A stretch of DNA of 64,000 bases from Draconibacterium orientale (GTDB lineage Bacteria > Bacteroidota > Bacteroidia > Bacteroidales > Prolixibacteraceae): positions 992,001-1,056,000 of the forward strand of contig NZ_CP007451.1 in NCBI RefSeq assembly GCF_000626635.1, in the 5' to 3' direction. This document shows positions 35,532-44,696 of this stretch, piece by piece (the first letter of the stretch is position 1; the number at the start of each line of letters is the position of its first letter). The notes beneath the pieces were generated by a model, which was given only the letters and a program-made list of their open reading frames with translations, was not told where the DNA came from and made no database searches. Position numbers and translations under genes: made by a program.

Positions 35532-36833
35532 ATGAAGAAACTTCAACTGTTACTGGTTCTGCTGTTGCTGTCGGCAGTATCGTTTTCGCAAACCACGTTA
35601 AAAGTCTTTCTCGAGCGTCAACCCGAGGTTAAAAGTGTTGAACAAATGGACTGCACCGACTTTTTTGCAGCCAAATACAAAATAATGGTGGAGCAGCCTG
35701 TTGATCATTCTGATCCGGCGAAAGGAACATTTTTGCAACGGGTGTTAATTGCCGATAAAGGTATTGACCGGCCTGTAGTTTTTATCACCGAAGGCTATAA
35801 CGGCGGTTATTCGGAAAACCCCAATTACATAAACGAACTGTGCCCGATTTTGGAAGCCAACCAGATTTGTATGGATCACCGCTATTTTGGCGAATCGATG
35901 CCGGAGCCACTGAACTATGATTACCTGACCGTACGTAATGCCGCTGCCGATCATCACCACATCATTCAGCTAATGAAAAAATATTACTCGGGGAAATGGA
36001 TAAGCACCGGAATTAGCAAAGGAGGGCAAACAACAGTGTATCATCGCTGGCTTTACCCCAACGACGTTGACATTTCGGTACCGTATGTGGCGCCGCTGAA
36101 CTTTGGCGTTGAAGATGGGCGCCACGAGCCGTTTATTGCTAATACCACCGGTACTCCTGAAGGCCGTGCAAAAGTGCAGGCATTCCAACTGCAAATTCTT
36201 AAAAACCGCGAAACATACCTGCCTCTTCTTGAGCAATACTGTAAGAATCAGCATCTGAACCCATTACTGAATAACGACGAATTACTGGATTATGTGGTAC
36301 TGGAATTCTCGTATGGCTTTTGGCAATACGACAACTCATTGGACGACATTCCGGCACTGGATGCACCGGCAAAAGATTTGTTTGCCGAGTTGGTGAAAGT
36401 ATCGTCGCCCATGTACCTGGCGAGTGAAGGTGTTGATATTTTTAAATCGTTTTATGTGCAGGCGGCACACGAATTGGGTTATTACGGTTACGATATAGAA
36501 CCGTTTAAAGAGTATTTGTCGATTACAAGTGCAGAAGGCTGGCTGAACCGAATTTATCTGCCCGAACTGGCTATTAAATACAACAAAAAGACCGCTAAAG
36601 AGGTAAAGAAATTCATCAAAAAAACCGATGCCAAAATGCTGTTTATTTATGGAGAGTGGGATCCGTGGTCGGCTTCGGCATTTGATGTTCCGGGTAAACC
36701 TAATTTCCTGAAAATTGTAAAACCCGAAGGTAGCCACAGCACACGAATCGGGAATTTGCCTAAAGAACAAAAACAGCAGGTAAAAGAAACGCTTGAAGAT
36801 TGGCTGGATATGGAAGTTAATATCGAAATTTAG
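35532..36833 (+). CDS. Secreted serine peptidase, family S37 (PS-10/tripeptidyl aminopeptidase type)
   Basis: A 433-residue alpha/beta-hydrolase peptidase with a signal peptide (to about residue 19, SFSQ). The likely triad is Ser in STGISKGGQT near 161, Asp in YGEWDPWSAS near 375 and His in PEGSHSTRIG near 402. MDHRYFGESMPEP near 117 is also typical. Family members remove tripeptides or process proline-rich peptides; substrate choice is not readable here. The gene has its own upstream region and is followed by a palindromic repeat. Its presence beside a SusCD locus may point to peptide nutrition. Confidence 0.88.
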   Translation: MKKLQLLLVLLLLSAVSFSQTTLKVFLERQPEVKSVEQMDCTDFFAAKYKIMVEQPVDHSDPAKGTFLQRVLIADKGIDRPVVFITEGYNGGYSENPNYINELCPILEANQICMDHRYFGESMPEPLNYDYLTVRNAAADHHHIIQLMKKYYSGKWISTGISKGGQTTVYHRWLYPNDVDISVPYVAPLNFGVEDGRHEPFIANTTGTPEGRAKVQAFQLQILKNRETYLPLLEQYCKNQHLNPLLNNDELLDYVVLEFSYGFWQYDNSLDDIPALDAPAKDLFAELVKVSSPMYLASEGVDIFKSFYVQAAHELGYYGYDIEPFKEYLSITSAEGWLNRIYLPELAIKYNKKTAKEVKKFIKKTDAKMLFIYGEWDPWSASAFDVPGKPNFLKIVKPEGSHSTRIGNLPKEQKQQVKETLEDWLDMEVNIEI

Positions 36834-36854
36834 GAGTTTTCACCCAATAAAAAT

Positions 36855-36910
36855 CACTCTGAGCGAAGTCGAAGTGTCGTTTCACCTCTCTTCTACTTCG
36901 CTCAGACTCA
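36855..36910. repeat. Palindromic repeat between convergent genes
   Basis: TCTGAGCGAAGT (36858-36869) and ACTTCGCTCAGA (36895-36906) form a perfect 12-bp inverted repeat with a 25-base loop. I recall repeats of this core in many Bacteroidota genomes. It may terminate both flanking transcripts. Confidence 0.7.
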
Positions 36911-36914
36911 CGTT

Positions 36915-37826
36915 CTACAAAAAGAACATCGCCACACCAACAACAGTAATTACTGCCCCGAGAATTTCTTTCCAGTTCACTTTTTCTTTAAACAATAGTA
37001 TTGACGGGCCAATAATCAACACCGGAACAATGGCCATCAGTGTAGCTGCAATTCCGGCTTGTGTATGCTGAACGGCCAACAACGAAAAGGAAACACCAAG
37101 GAAAGGGCCAAAAAAAGCTCCCAGCGTAATCCGTTTCATAGCCGGGCCATTTTTTAAAGCTGCCCAAACGCGCGGCCAGCGTTTTATGAAGATAAAAAGA
37201 ATAGAAAATCCCACAGTTCCCGCCAAAATTCTTATTTGTGTAGCCGAAAAAGCGTCGTAATCTCCCATTCCCTTTTTGCTGATTACCAAACCGGCCGCCT
37301 GCCCCATGGCACCGCCCAAAGCCAACAGAATTCCCTGAATGGGGTACGACGATTTAAACTTTCGGATTTTAACACCGTTTTCTTCCGATTTTTCCCGTTT
37401 CAGGATAACGATAATAATACCGGTCATGGTAACGGTCATTCCCAACCAACTTTGTGGCGAAAGTACCTCGCCTAAAAGTAACCAGCCGATAAGCGCAGCA
37501 AAAGGCGGAGCCAGCGCCATTAACAACATGGCAATTCGTGCACCTATTAACACAAACGACTGAAAGAGGAGTAAGTCGCCAATTACGAAACCAACCAAAC
37601 CGGAAAAAGCCAGCCATTTCCAGGCATACATACTGGCATCGCTGGGGAAGAAAAAACCTCGGGTTACCCAACTGTAGGCGCCTACAAGAAAAAAGGCTAT
37701 TACCAAACGAATTAAGTTTACAGCCAACGAACCAACCTTCTTACCGGCCGATTCGAATGCCAGTGCAGTTACTGTCCAAAATACGGCAGTAAGAACTCCG
37801 GCTATTTCTCCAAAATGATTTTGCAT
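36915..37826 (-). CDS. EamA-family (DMT superfamily) transporter
   Basis: A 303-residue membrane protein with ten predicted helices arranged as two EamA repeats (about 1-140 and 160-303). Typical segments are NLIRLVIAFFLVGAYSW, AMLLMALAPPFAALIGWLLLGE near 100 and ATLMAIVPVLIIGPSILLFKE near 265. The frame is open up to 37952, but the ATG at 37826 (MQNHFGEIAGVLTAVFW) starts exactly at helix 1. The longer version would read through a terminator hairpin. The substrate is unknown; the family exports amino acids, nucleosides and drugs. A structured leader precedes it. Confidence 0.88.
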   Translation of the reverse strand: MQNHFGEIAGVLTAVFWTVTALAFESAGKKVGSLAVNLIRLVIAFFLVGAYSWVTRGFFFPSDASMYAWKWLAFSGLVGFVIGDLLLFQSFVLIGARIAMLLMALAPPFAALIGWLLLGEVLSPQSWLGMTVTMTGIIIVILKREKSEENGVKIRKFKSSYPIQGILLALGGAMGQAAGLVISKKGMGDYDAFSATQIRILAGTVGFSILFIFIKRWPRVWAALKNGPAMKRITLGAFFGPFLGVSFSLLAVQHTQAGIAATLMAIVPVLIIGPSILLFKEKVNWKEILGAVITVVGVAMFFL

Positions 37827-37893
37827 GCGGCAAATGTAGTAATTACCACCGATGTATTTACCGATTTCTTTTAGGTATAAATCAGCCGTAACA

Positions 37894-38068
37894 AAAAAAG
37901 ATCCTGACAAAAATGCCAGGATCTTTTCCTCTCCTCCAGTCTTAAAAAACAACTTAATCGATCACACATTCATAATTGGTACTTTACCTCTACTTTTTAT
38001 CACAACGTAACCTGGTACCTTAACAATTCTAATCTTCAATACTCTTATGGTTTGTGTTTACAAATATA
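37894..38068 (-). promoter_or_regulatory. Candidate regulatory leader with intrinsic terminator upstream of the EamA gene
   Basis: On the minus strand TATATTTG (38061-38068) is a perfect -7 element. About 130 bases later comes AAAGATCCTG/CAGGATCTTT (37894-37928) with seven T, 68 bases before the transporter start. Between them AATTG-[ttaag]-GTAC can pair with GTAC-CAATT to make a 9-bp bulged stem. This could be an attenuated leader, a riboswitch or a small RNA. Confidence 0.5.
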
Positions 38069-38180
38069 CATTCGCAGAAGGTGACAGCGTAAAAACTATT
38101 GCTGATTCAAACAGCGTAAAACACTGATTTTTAACTTCTCTTTTTCTGAACCAGCTTAACCAATACAGCCAATGGAACAC

Positions 38181-38219
38181 AAAAAAACCGTTTTAAGCAT
38201 TAATCCTTAAAACGGTTTT
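38181..38219 (-). terminator. Terminator of the TlpA-like gene
   Basis: AAAACCGTTTTAAG and CTTAAAACGGTTTT make a perfect 14-bp stem, followed by T on the minus strand. Confidence 0.9.
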
Positions 38220-38241
38220 CAATTGTTGAACTTTACTTGTT

Positions 38242-39339
38242 CTATTTGCTCAGGAACTCAGCCACGGTTTTGCCCAGCTCTTCGCCGCGTTTATTTTTGG
38301 CGATGATTTTTCCGTTTTTGTCAACCAACAAACTTGATGGAATTGAATTTACCGCATAAATTTTTGCTGCAGCATTGTTCCAGTAGGCAAGGTCTGAAAC
38401 ATGAGCCCAGGTTAAACCATCATCCTCAATAGCCTTTAACCAGGCATCTTTATCACGGTCGAGCGAAACGCCAAACACGCTAAATCCCTGATCTTTGTAT
38501 TTGTTATAGGTAGCAACAACGTTTGGATTTTCCTGACGGCATGGTCCACACCACGATGCCCAGAAGTCGAGCAAAGTCAACTCATTTTTTGAATAGATAT
38601 CCGAGAACTTCACCGGATTTCCATCTGCATCGTTTTGAGTAAAATCAGGAGCAGTTTTTCCAACGGCTACCGTTTTCAGTTGCTCAATTTTTGCTTTTAA
38701 ATCTATAATCGCAGGAACCGAATCTAATTTTGCATCCAGGTTACTCACTAAAGCTTCCAGTTCGTCAACTTCCTTTTCGTACTGAATTTGGCTTAACAGC
38801 AGCGGAGTAACATACGAAGCCGGATTTTCTTTCACAAAATCTTCCTGTATTTCGCCAACGCTGGCGTACAAGTCTTCAACTTGTTTCATCAACTCATTAG
38901 CCTTGGCTGTATCTCCGGCGGCACTTGCTGTACGAGCTTCCTGGTAAATCGCCATGTACTCTTCGCTAATTTTCTGAATCTGGTCGTTAATCGTTTTAAA
39001 CTCATCGTGTGTAGTCGATCCACTAACCTGAACGCCTGCAATAGAATCGGCTTTTCCGGTAACTGTTATGTTCGTATTTTCAACAAACAACACGGCCTTT
39101 TCGCGTTGGCCGTTAACCGACAAATAATACAAACCCGGGAATTCCACTTCTCCCTCAAGAACCGCAACACCATCAACCACAACGGCAGTATCAATGCCTA
39201 TCCACTGGCTGGCTCCACGTTGCTCTAACATCACATTTCCGTCGGCACCTTCAATATTTACGGTAATTTTATAACCATCCTGCTGTTGCGAGCAGGCAAA
39301 CAAGGCCAAAGCTATAATAGCAACTAATAATTTTCTCAT
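38242..39339 (-). CDS. TlpA/ResA-like thioredoxin lipoprotein with DUF4369-type N-terminus
   Basis: A 365-residue lipoprotein with lipobox LFAC (Cys near 16). Residues about 25-120 form a DUF4369-like beta domain (YKITVNIEGADGNVMLEQ). A coiled-coil-like helical linker follows (about 120-220), then a thioredoxin domain from about 225 with FWASWCGPCRQENP near 260-273 and cis-proline in NSIPSSLLVD near 330. It should reduce periplasmic disulfides or serve cytochrome maturation. It lies divergent from the patatin gene. Confidence 0.92.
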   Translation of the reverse strand: MRKLLVAIIALALFACSQQQDGYKITVNIEGADGNVMLEQRGASQWIGIDTAVVVDGVAVLEGEVEFPGLYYLSVNGQREKAVLFVENTNITVTGKADSIAGVQVSGSTTHDEFKTINDQIQKISEEYMAIYQEARTASAAGDTAKANELMKQVEDLYASVGEIQEDFVKENPASYVTPLLLSQIQYEKEVDELEALVSNLDAKLDSVPAIIDLKAKIEQLKTVAVGKTAPDFTQNDADGNPVKFSDIYSKNELTLLDFWASWCGPCRQENPNVVATYNKYKDQGFSVFGVSLDRDKDAWLKAIEDDGLTWAHVSDLAYWNNAAAKIYAVNSIPSSLLVDKNGKIIAKNKRGEELGKTVAEFLSK

Positions 39340-39461
39340 TCTACAGTTTTTTATTTATTGAATTTTGGTCGAATATACGCATTCTATGCCTACCTGAAAA
39401 ATGATTAGTTTGAATTATACACCGGAAAATAATTAAATTGCATCGGTAAATACAATAGCAA

Positions 39462-40343
39462 ATGAGTAAAAACATTGCCTTGGTACTTTCGGGGGGTGCC
39501 GCCCGCGGAATGGCACATATTGGCGTAATTGAAGAGCTGGAAGCACGGGGGTACAACATCACCTCAATAGCCGGCACATCGATGGGGGCACTGGTTGGCG
39601 GAATTTATGCACTGGGTAAATTACCGGAGTTTAAAGAGTGGTTAATTTCGCTTGACCGGCACGATATGTTTCGTATGGTAGATTTTTCGTTTGGCGGAAA
39701 CGGCCTGATTAAGGGAGACAAAGTTTTGGCGAAAATTCAGGAATTTGTACCCGATGCGCTTATCGAAGATTTGCCGATTCCGTTCTCGGCAACTGCGGTT
39801 GATCTAAAACACCGCGAAGAGGTGGTGTTTACCACTGGGAGTTTGTTTAGCGCTATTCGTGCATCAATAGCCATCCCTTCGGTTTTTACGCCCATTACCA
39901 GCGAGAATGCCGTATTGGTTGATGGAGGTGTGATGAACAACCTTCCTGTTTCGAATGTAAAACGCACCGAGGGTGATAGGCTGATTGCCGTTCATGTAAA
40001 TGCAGCCATTCCGGTTCCTCATTATTTTGTTGAAAAAGAAGACAGTGAAGCGAAGGAATCGACCTACAAAAAATGGTTGAACGAGTTTTACGACTTCCTG
40101 CATATTAATCATCCAAAAGAAAAAGAAGAACGGTTTGGATTACTTTCGCTTATCGACCAGGCCTTAGCCACCGCAATGTTAACACAAGTGAACCATTCTA
40201 TTGAAAAGGGGAAACCCGATGTGGTAATTCGTGTTTCGCGTGATGCCTGCGGAACCTACGATTTTTACAAAGCAAAAGAACTGATTGAAATGGGACGCTA
40301 TTCGGCTATTCATGAACTCGACAAAGCAAAATTCAATGGCTGA
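39462..40343 (+). CDS. Patatin-like phospholipase (RssA type)
   Basis: A 293-residue lipid acyl hydrolase with the Ser-Asp dyad: the oxyanion loop SGGAARGMAHIGVI near residues 10-23, the nucleophile elbow AGTSMGALVGG near 37-47 (Ser), and DGGVMNNLPVSN near 153 (Asp). There is no signal peptide, so it is probably cytoplasmic or membrane-associated. Its last 8 bases overlap the start of the amidotransferase gene (ATGGCTGA), so the two are translationally coupled. Confidence 0.92.
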   Translation: MSKNIALVLSGGAARGMAHIGVIEELEARGYNITSIAGTSMGALVGGIYALGKLPEFKEWLISLDRHDMFRMVDFSFGGNGLIKGDKVLAKIQEFVPDALIEDLPIPFSATAVDLKHREEVVFTTGSLFSAIRASIAIPSVFTPITSENAVLVDGGVMNNLPVSNVKRTEGDRLIAVHVNAAIPVPHYFVEKEDSEAKESTYKKWLNEFYDFLHINHPKEKEERFGLLSLIDQALATAMLTQVNHSIEKGKPDVVIRVSRDACGTYDFYKAKELIEMGRYSAIHELDKAKFNG

Positions 40344-40902
40344 GCTATTAGTTGTTAATAATGCCGAACCCGGAATTCGGGAGTTTGCCGAACCGATATT
40401 GCAAATTATTTCGGATGCCGGTTCTACACCTGCTTTTATTGAATACGCTGAGTGCCCGGCTACAAACCTGAGTGCTTTTGACGGCATAATTTTAAGCGGA
40501 TCGCCACAAGGCGACGATATTGTAGAGCACCATGCCCCCTATTTTCAGTGGATTAAATACCTTGAAAAACCGGTACTTGGTATTTGCGCCGGACACCACA
40601 TTACCGGGTATTTGTACGGAGCAAAATTGCTGCGAAGCCAGGAGCCGGAGTCGGGCGATTTTGAGGTAAAAATCGTTAAAACCGATCCGCTTTTTAACGA
40701 GCTGCCACAAAAATTTACCGTAAGGCAAATGCACAACGACTCAATAACTTTGCCCAACGATTTTGAGTTGCTGCTTACTTCATCAAGCTGCAAAAACCAA
40801 TTGATGAAACACAAGAATAAACCCTTATACACCTGCCAGTTTCACCCTGAGTTTTATAACCACCGTCTTATCCGGAATTTTATTGAATTATGTAAGAAAT
40901 AA
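40336..40902 (+). CDS. Class I glutamine amidotransferase-like protein
   Basis: A 188-residue stand-alone GATase domain resembling the N-terminal half of GMP synthetase. Catalytic Cys is in LGICAGHHITGYLYG near residue 84, and His and Glu are in CQFHPEFYN near 171. The start at 40336 overlaps the patatin stop; an upstream in-frame ATG would overlap it by about 60 bases. No synthase domain is attached, so the acceptor is unknown. It could hydrolyse gamma-glutamyl compounds. A terminator overlaps its last bases. Confidence 0.85.
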   Translation: MAELLVVNNAEPGIREFAEPILQIISDAGSTPAFIEYAECPATNLSAFDGIILSGSPQGDDIVEHHAPYFQWIKYLEKPVLGICAGHHITGYLYGAKLLRSQEPESGDFEVKIVKTDPLFNELPQKFTVRQMHNDSITLPNDFELLLTSSSCKNQLMKHKNKPLYTCQFHPEFYNHRLIRNFIELCKK

Positions 40903-40955
40903 AGGATCCGATCCGTATCATTTTAACAAATACAGATCGGATCCTTGTTTTATTT
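40902..40955 (+). terminator. Terminator after the amidotransferase gene
   Basis: AAGGATCCGATC and GATCGGATCCTT (12-bp perfect stem, 21-base loop) followed by TGTTTTATTT. Confidence 0.75.
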
Positions 40956-40965
40956 GCAAAACATC

Positions 40966-41277
40966 CATCCTGATGATTTTTTATCGCGTTTTGTGGGGAA
41001 AACAACAATCCTGACGATTCAGATTCATATTTTGCCCGCAAAATGGCAATCCTGACGGTTCAGATTCATATTCTGTGCATAAAACGTCAATCCTGATCAT
41101 TTTTTTTCACGTTTTGTGGGGAAAACAACAATCCTGACGATTCAGATTTATATTTTGTACGTAAAATGGCAATCCTAACGGTTTAGATTCATATTCTGCG
41201 CGCAAAACGTATATCCTGATCATTTTTTTTTCACGTTTTGTCCGTAAAACAACAATCCTGACGATTCAAAATAACGC
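40966..41277. repeat. 41-bp tandem repeat array with a three-unit higher-order pattern
   Basis: Seven full units and a partial one, each starting AATCCTGA and 41 bp long (one is 42), at 40966, 41007, 41048, 41089, 41130, 41171, 41212 and 41254. Units 1, 4 and 7 share one sequence type, units 2, 5 and 8 a second, units 3 and 6 a third, giving a 123-bp super-repeat. Most units hold a small palindrome such as TTTTGCCCGCAAAA. The array codes for nothing and has no spacers. Confidence 0.9.
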
Positions 41278-41330
41278 ATCTACTATCAAAAAAACATTCC
41301 TGATTCCCGGGAATTACCTACAGGAAGGAA

Positions 41331-41465
41331 GGGATACCAATATTATTTCACGCAAAGAAAAGAAGAAGCGCAAAATTCGCAAAGTATAGCATCTGTTTCG
41401 CGTGCTTTGCGAAAACTTAGCGATCTCTGCGTGAACTTTTTTGTTTTTTAGCAAAGTAACTTTTC
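41331..41465. repeat. Dispersed intergenic repeat, copy 2 (TTTGCG-rich, inverted ends)
   Basis: Matches 4641-4770 in the same orientation, including CGCAAAGAAAAGAAGAAGCG and CTGCGTGAACTTTTTTGTTT. TTCACGCAAAG at the left pairs with CTCTGCGTGAA at the right. This copy has an extra ATTCGCAAAGTAT segment relative to copy 1. Confidence 0.75.
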
Positions 41466-41616
41466 AGCGCTGATGGCTGTTCCCGACAAGAAACAACTGT
41501 CTTCCTTTCATCGACCTTACCTTATGATTCTGCAAATTCACAAGCGCTAAGCGCATTTACGACACCAGAAAATGAGTCTTCACCTCCAATAACGTGTTTT
41601 TACAGACTTCTTACCG

Positions 41617-41648
41617 TAAAAAAAGCCATCCGCATAAAACGAATGGCT
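41617..41648 (-). terminator. Terminator of asnB
   Basis: On the minus strand AGCCATTCG-ttttatg-CGGATGGCT followed by seven T. Confidence 0.8.
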
Positions 41649-41676
41649 CCCTGAATTAATCGATAATAAACAAAAT

Positions 41677-43365
41677 TTATTTCTTTTTAATATCCTTAAA
41701 TGTTGCTCCCTGCGCGTGAACCGTGTTAACCGCACGACCTGACGGGTCGGCATTCCCCTGGAACGAAGCATCCCACTCAAGAGCAGCAGCGGTACTACAT
41801 GCAATTGAAGCCTCAGACGGTACACAAGCGGCAGCCGCATCCGACGGGAAGTGTTCGCTGTAAATTTCACGGTACACGTATTCTTCTTTGTTCATAGGTG
41901 GGTTTACCGGGAAACGATATTTCGCATTTTCCATCATCTCATCGCTCACCTTATCTTCAGCAATTTGTTTCAGTGTGTCAATCCAGCCATAGCCAACACC
42001 GTCAGAGAATTGTTCTTTCTGGCGCCAGGCCACTTCCTCGGGCAGGTAGCTGGCAAATCCTTCGCGCAGGCAGTGTTTTTCCATTTTGCCGTCTTTTGCC
42101 ATTTTGGCCTCCGGGTTAAAACGCATGGCCGCATCAACAAATTCTTTATCGAGAAAAGGCACACGACCTTCAACACCCCATGCTGCCAACGATTTATTGG
42201 CACGCAAGCAGTCGTACTTATTCAGTCGGCTCACTTTACGCACACTTTCTTTGTGGAATTCTTCGGCATTTGGCGCTTTGTGGAAATACAGGTAACCACC
42301 AAAAATCTCGTCAGCACCCTCGCCGGTAAGTACCATTTTTATACCCATCGATTTAATTACACGTGCCAGCATGTACATGGGTGTTGATGCACGAACGGTA
42401 GTTACATCGTAGGTTTCGATGTGGTAAATTACATCGCGTATGGCATCTAAACCTTCCTGTATGGTATAATTAATTTCGTGGTGAACTGTTCCGATATGAT
42501 CGGCCACTTTACGTGCTGCAGCCAAGTCGGGCGAACCTTCCAAACCAATTACAAACGAGTGCAGCTGTGGCCACCAGGCGTCTTTTTCGTCACCATCTTC
42601 AATACGTTTTGCTGAGAATTTTTTTGCCAGCGCCGATGTAATCGACGAATCTAAACCACCCGAAAGCAACACTCCGTACGGAACATCGGACATTAACTGA
42701 CGATGTACTGCGTCTTCCAATGCCTGCGACAACTCGTCAACACTTGCCGGATTATCTTTTACATTGTCAAATTCCTCCCAGTCGCGAACATACCATTTTT
42801 TAAGCTCGCCATCTTTGCTGTATAAATAATGCCCCGGAGGAAATTCCTCGATCTTGGTACAAAATCCTTCCAACGATTTTAATTCCGATGCTACATAGTA
42901 GTTCCCCCATTTATCCCAGCCCTGGTACAATGGAATAATACCAATATGGTCGCGGCCGATCAAATAGGCATCGTTTACTTCATCGTAAAGGGCAAAGGCA
43001 AAAATCCCGTTCATCTCATCCATGAATTTTTCCTTTTTATCGTTGTATAGGGCTAAAATTACCTCACAGTCTGATTTGGTTAAGAAATCGTACTTCCCTT
43101 CGTAACGTTTACGAATTTCGCGATGATTATAAATTTCGCCATTAACGCCCAAAATAAGTTTTCCATCTTTACTATATAAAGGCTGTCCACCCGATTCGGG
43201 GTCAACAATTGAAAGACGTTCGTGAGCTATTATTGCTTTTTCGCCACAATAAATTCCCGACCAGTCCGGTCCGCGGTGACGAACTTTTTTACTCATCATC
43301 AACACCTGAGGACGGAGATCCTCAGCTTTAACTTTTAAATCAAATGCTCCTACAATTCCACACAT
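41677..43365 (-). CDS. asnB: Asparagine synthase, glutamine-hydrolysing
   Basis: A 562-residue enzyme making asparagine from aspartate, glutamine and ATP. The glutaminase domain starts MCGIVGAFD with nucleophile Cys2, followed by RHRGPDWSG and LILGVNGEIYNH. The synthetase domain has the pyrophosphate loop GVLLSGGLDSSITSALA near residue 230, LTGEGADEIFGGYLYFH near 345 and EGRVPFLDKEFVDAAM near 395. It has a good promoter and its own terminator, so it is probably monocistronic. Confidence 0.97.
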   Translation of the reverse strand: MCGIVGAFDLKVKAEDLRPQVLMMSKKVRHRGPDWSGIYCGEKAIIAHERLSIVDPESGGQPLYSKDGKLILGVNGEIYNHREIRKRYEGKYDFLTKSDCEVILALYNDKKEKFMDEMNGIFAFALYDEVNDAYLIGRDHIGIIPLYQGWDKWGNYYVASELKSLEGFCTKIEEFPPGHYLYSKDGELKKWYVRDWEEFDNVKDNPASVDELSQALEDAVHRQLMSDVPYGVLLSGGLDSSITSALAKKFSAKRIEDGDEKDAWWPQLHSFVIGLEGSPDLAAARKVADHIGTVHHEINYTIQEGLDAIRDVIYHIETYDVTTVRASTPMYMLARVIKSMGIKMVLTGEGADEIFGGYLYFHKAPNAEEFHKESVRKVSRLNKYDCLRANKSLAAWGVEGRVPFLDKEFVDAAMRFNPEAKMAKDGKMEKHCLREGFASYLPEEVAWRQKEQFSDGVGYGWIDTLKQIAEDKVSDEMMENAKYRFPVNPPMNKEEYVYREIYSEHFPSDAAAACVPSEASIACSTAAALEWDASFQGNADPSGRAVNTVHAQGATFKDIKKK

Positions 43366-43401
43366 ATTCGTAAATTTTCTTAGCTGTCAAATATTTTGCA
43401 T

Positions 43402-43431
43402 CAAAAATAATCACTTTGTCAATACCACAAA
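43402..43431 (-). promoter_or_regulatory. Promoter of asnB
   Basis: On the minus strand TTTTG, then 18 bases, then TATTTTTG, matches the Bacteroidota consensus. The -7 element is 37 bases from the start codon. Confidence 0.6.
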
Positions 43432-43949
43432 ATTTTTTCTGTCTTTTTTCTATCTTTTTTAACCTTTGTCTATCTTTTTAAGTTAGTATCGGCAATTTAA
43501 AAAACATTTTAATATTTCAGAAATACCTAATTACCCCCTTTCTTAATAAGGCAGCTTTCTCGTGTGTTATTTCTTTTTACACTTACCCCTTAAAAAATGA
43601 TGGCACAGCAATAAAAAAACGAAATATTATTACCATACCCCCCTAACAGCACTCGCAACTAAAAAGTTTTAATTAATACCACTCCTGCAATCAATCTGTT
43701 AACAAAAAGGCAACATCTGTAGCATTCAATTACCGACAAGCAACTATTTTTAAAAATTAGCAAAAGGGTTACGTTGTTTTGGCCTTATATTTAAAGCCTG
43801 CAGAGCAGAGTTAGTTGATTTGTGGCGATAAAAAGCGAATTTTTATGTTTTCCGGCCTCGTTTTTAAGGTTGGCAAAAATGGTTGCAGCATCCTTCTTCA
43901 CTCATCCGTAAATGAAAATTGATTAACTTTATTGAAGAATAAAAATCAG
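43432..43949. other. Intergenic region between divergent asnB and SDR genes
   Basis: About 500 AT-rich bases between the asnB promoter and the SDR start. I see no gene, hairpin or repeat that I can support. Confidence 0.5.
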
Positions 43950-44696
43950 ATGAAAAAACATGTAATTGTAACCGGAGGCGCCCAGGGAATTGGCAAACAC
44001 CTGGTTGTTGATTTACTGAACAACAATTATGCAGTATCGGTTTTTGAAATTGATGAAGAAGCCATTGCTAAATTTCGTGAGGAATTTACCAATGAAACAG
44101 TTCAGGTTTATCAAGTGGATGTATCCGATGAGAAATCGGTTGAGGCAGCGGTAAAAGAATCGGAAAAACAGCACGGAAACATTTATGCACTGGTAAACAA
44201 TGCGGCAATTAGCATCAACAAACCATTGGAAGAACTTTCTTTCGGGGAGTGGAACAAAGTAATTGGCACCAATCTTTCCGGCGCTTTTTTGTGCTCGAAG
44301 TACGCTTCGGCGTTTATGAAGCCCCATGGAGGCAGGATTATAAACATGGCTTCAACCCGCGCGTTACAATCCGAACCTGACACCGAAGCTTACTCAGCCA
44401 GCAAAGGCGGCATCCTTGCACTTACCCACGCACTGGCCGCAAGTCTTGGCCCGCAAATAAAAGTTAACGCCATTAGTCCAGGATGGATTGATGTGTCGGC
44501 TGCAAAAAAGAGCTCCATCGCCCATCAGGAAAAACTAACAAAAGAAGACCACGCACAACACCCGGCAGGGCGCGTTGGCAAAGCCGAAGATATTGCTGCA
44601 ATGGTTCTTTTCCTGCTTAAGAAAGAGAATGATTTTATCACCGGTCAGAATTTTGTTGTTGATGGCGGAATGACCAAGAAGATGATTTACGTGTAA
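43950..44696 (+). CDS. Short-chain dehydrogenase/reductase
   Basis: A 248-residue classical SDR. The NAD(P)-binding TGGAQGIGKHL is near residues 8-18, NNAAIS near 86, the catalytic Ser in NMASTRALQ near 135, and Tyr and Lys in EAYSASKGG near 149. PGWIDVSA near 178 and VVDGGMTKKM near the C-terminus are typical. An in-frame TTG at 43932 could extend it by six residues; the ATG at 43950 starts exactly at the first beta strand. The substrate is unknown. It is alone on its strand. Confidence 0.92.
   Translation: MKKHVIVTGGAQGIGKHLVVDLLNNNYAVSVFEIDEEAIAKFREEFTNETVQVYQVDVSDEKSVEAAVKESEKQHGNIYALVNNAAISINKPLEELSFGEWNKVIGTNLSGAFLCSKYASAFMKPHGGRIINMASTRALQSEPDTEAYSASKGGILALTHALAASLGPQIKVNAISPGWIDVSAAKKSSIAHQEKLTKEDHAQHPAGRVGKAEDIAAMVLFLLKKENDFITGQNFVVDGGMTKKMIYV

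Larger units (their letters stand above)
41278..41676. other. Intergenic region downstream of the tandem array
   Basis: Holds copy 2 of the dispersed repeat (41331-41465) and the asnB terminator (41617-41648). The remaining bases show no gene. Confidence 0.5.

Noticed and set aside
37827-37952. N-terminal extension of the EamA transporter
   Set aside because: It would translate a terminator hairpin; the ATG at 37826 begins at the first membrane helix.
40966-41277. CRISPR array
   Set aside because: The 41-bp units are contiguous and have no unique spacers, and there are no cas genes in the window.
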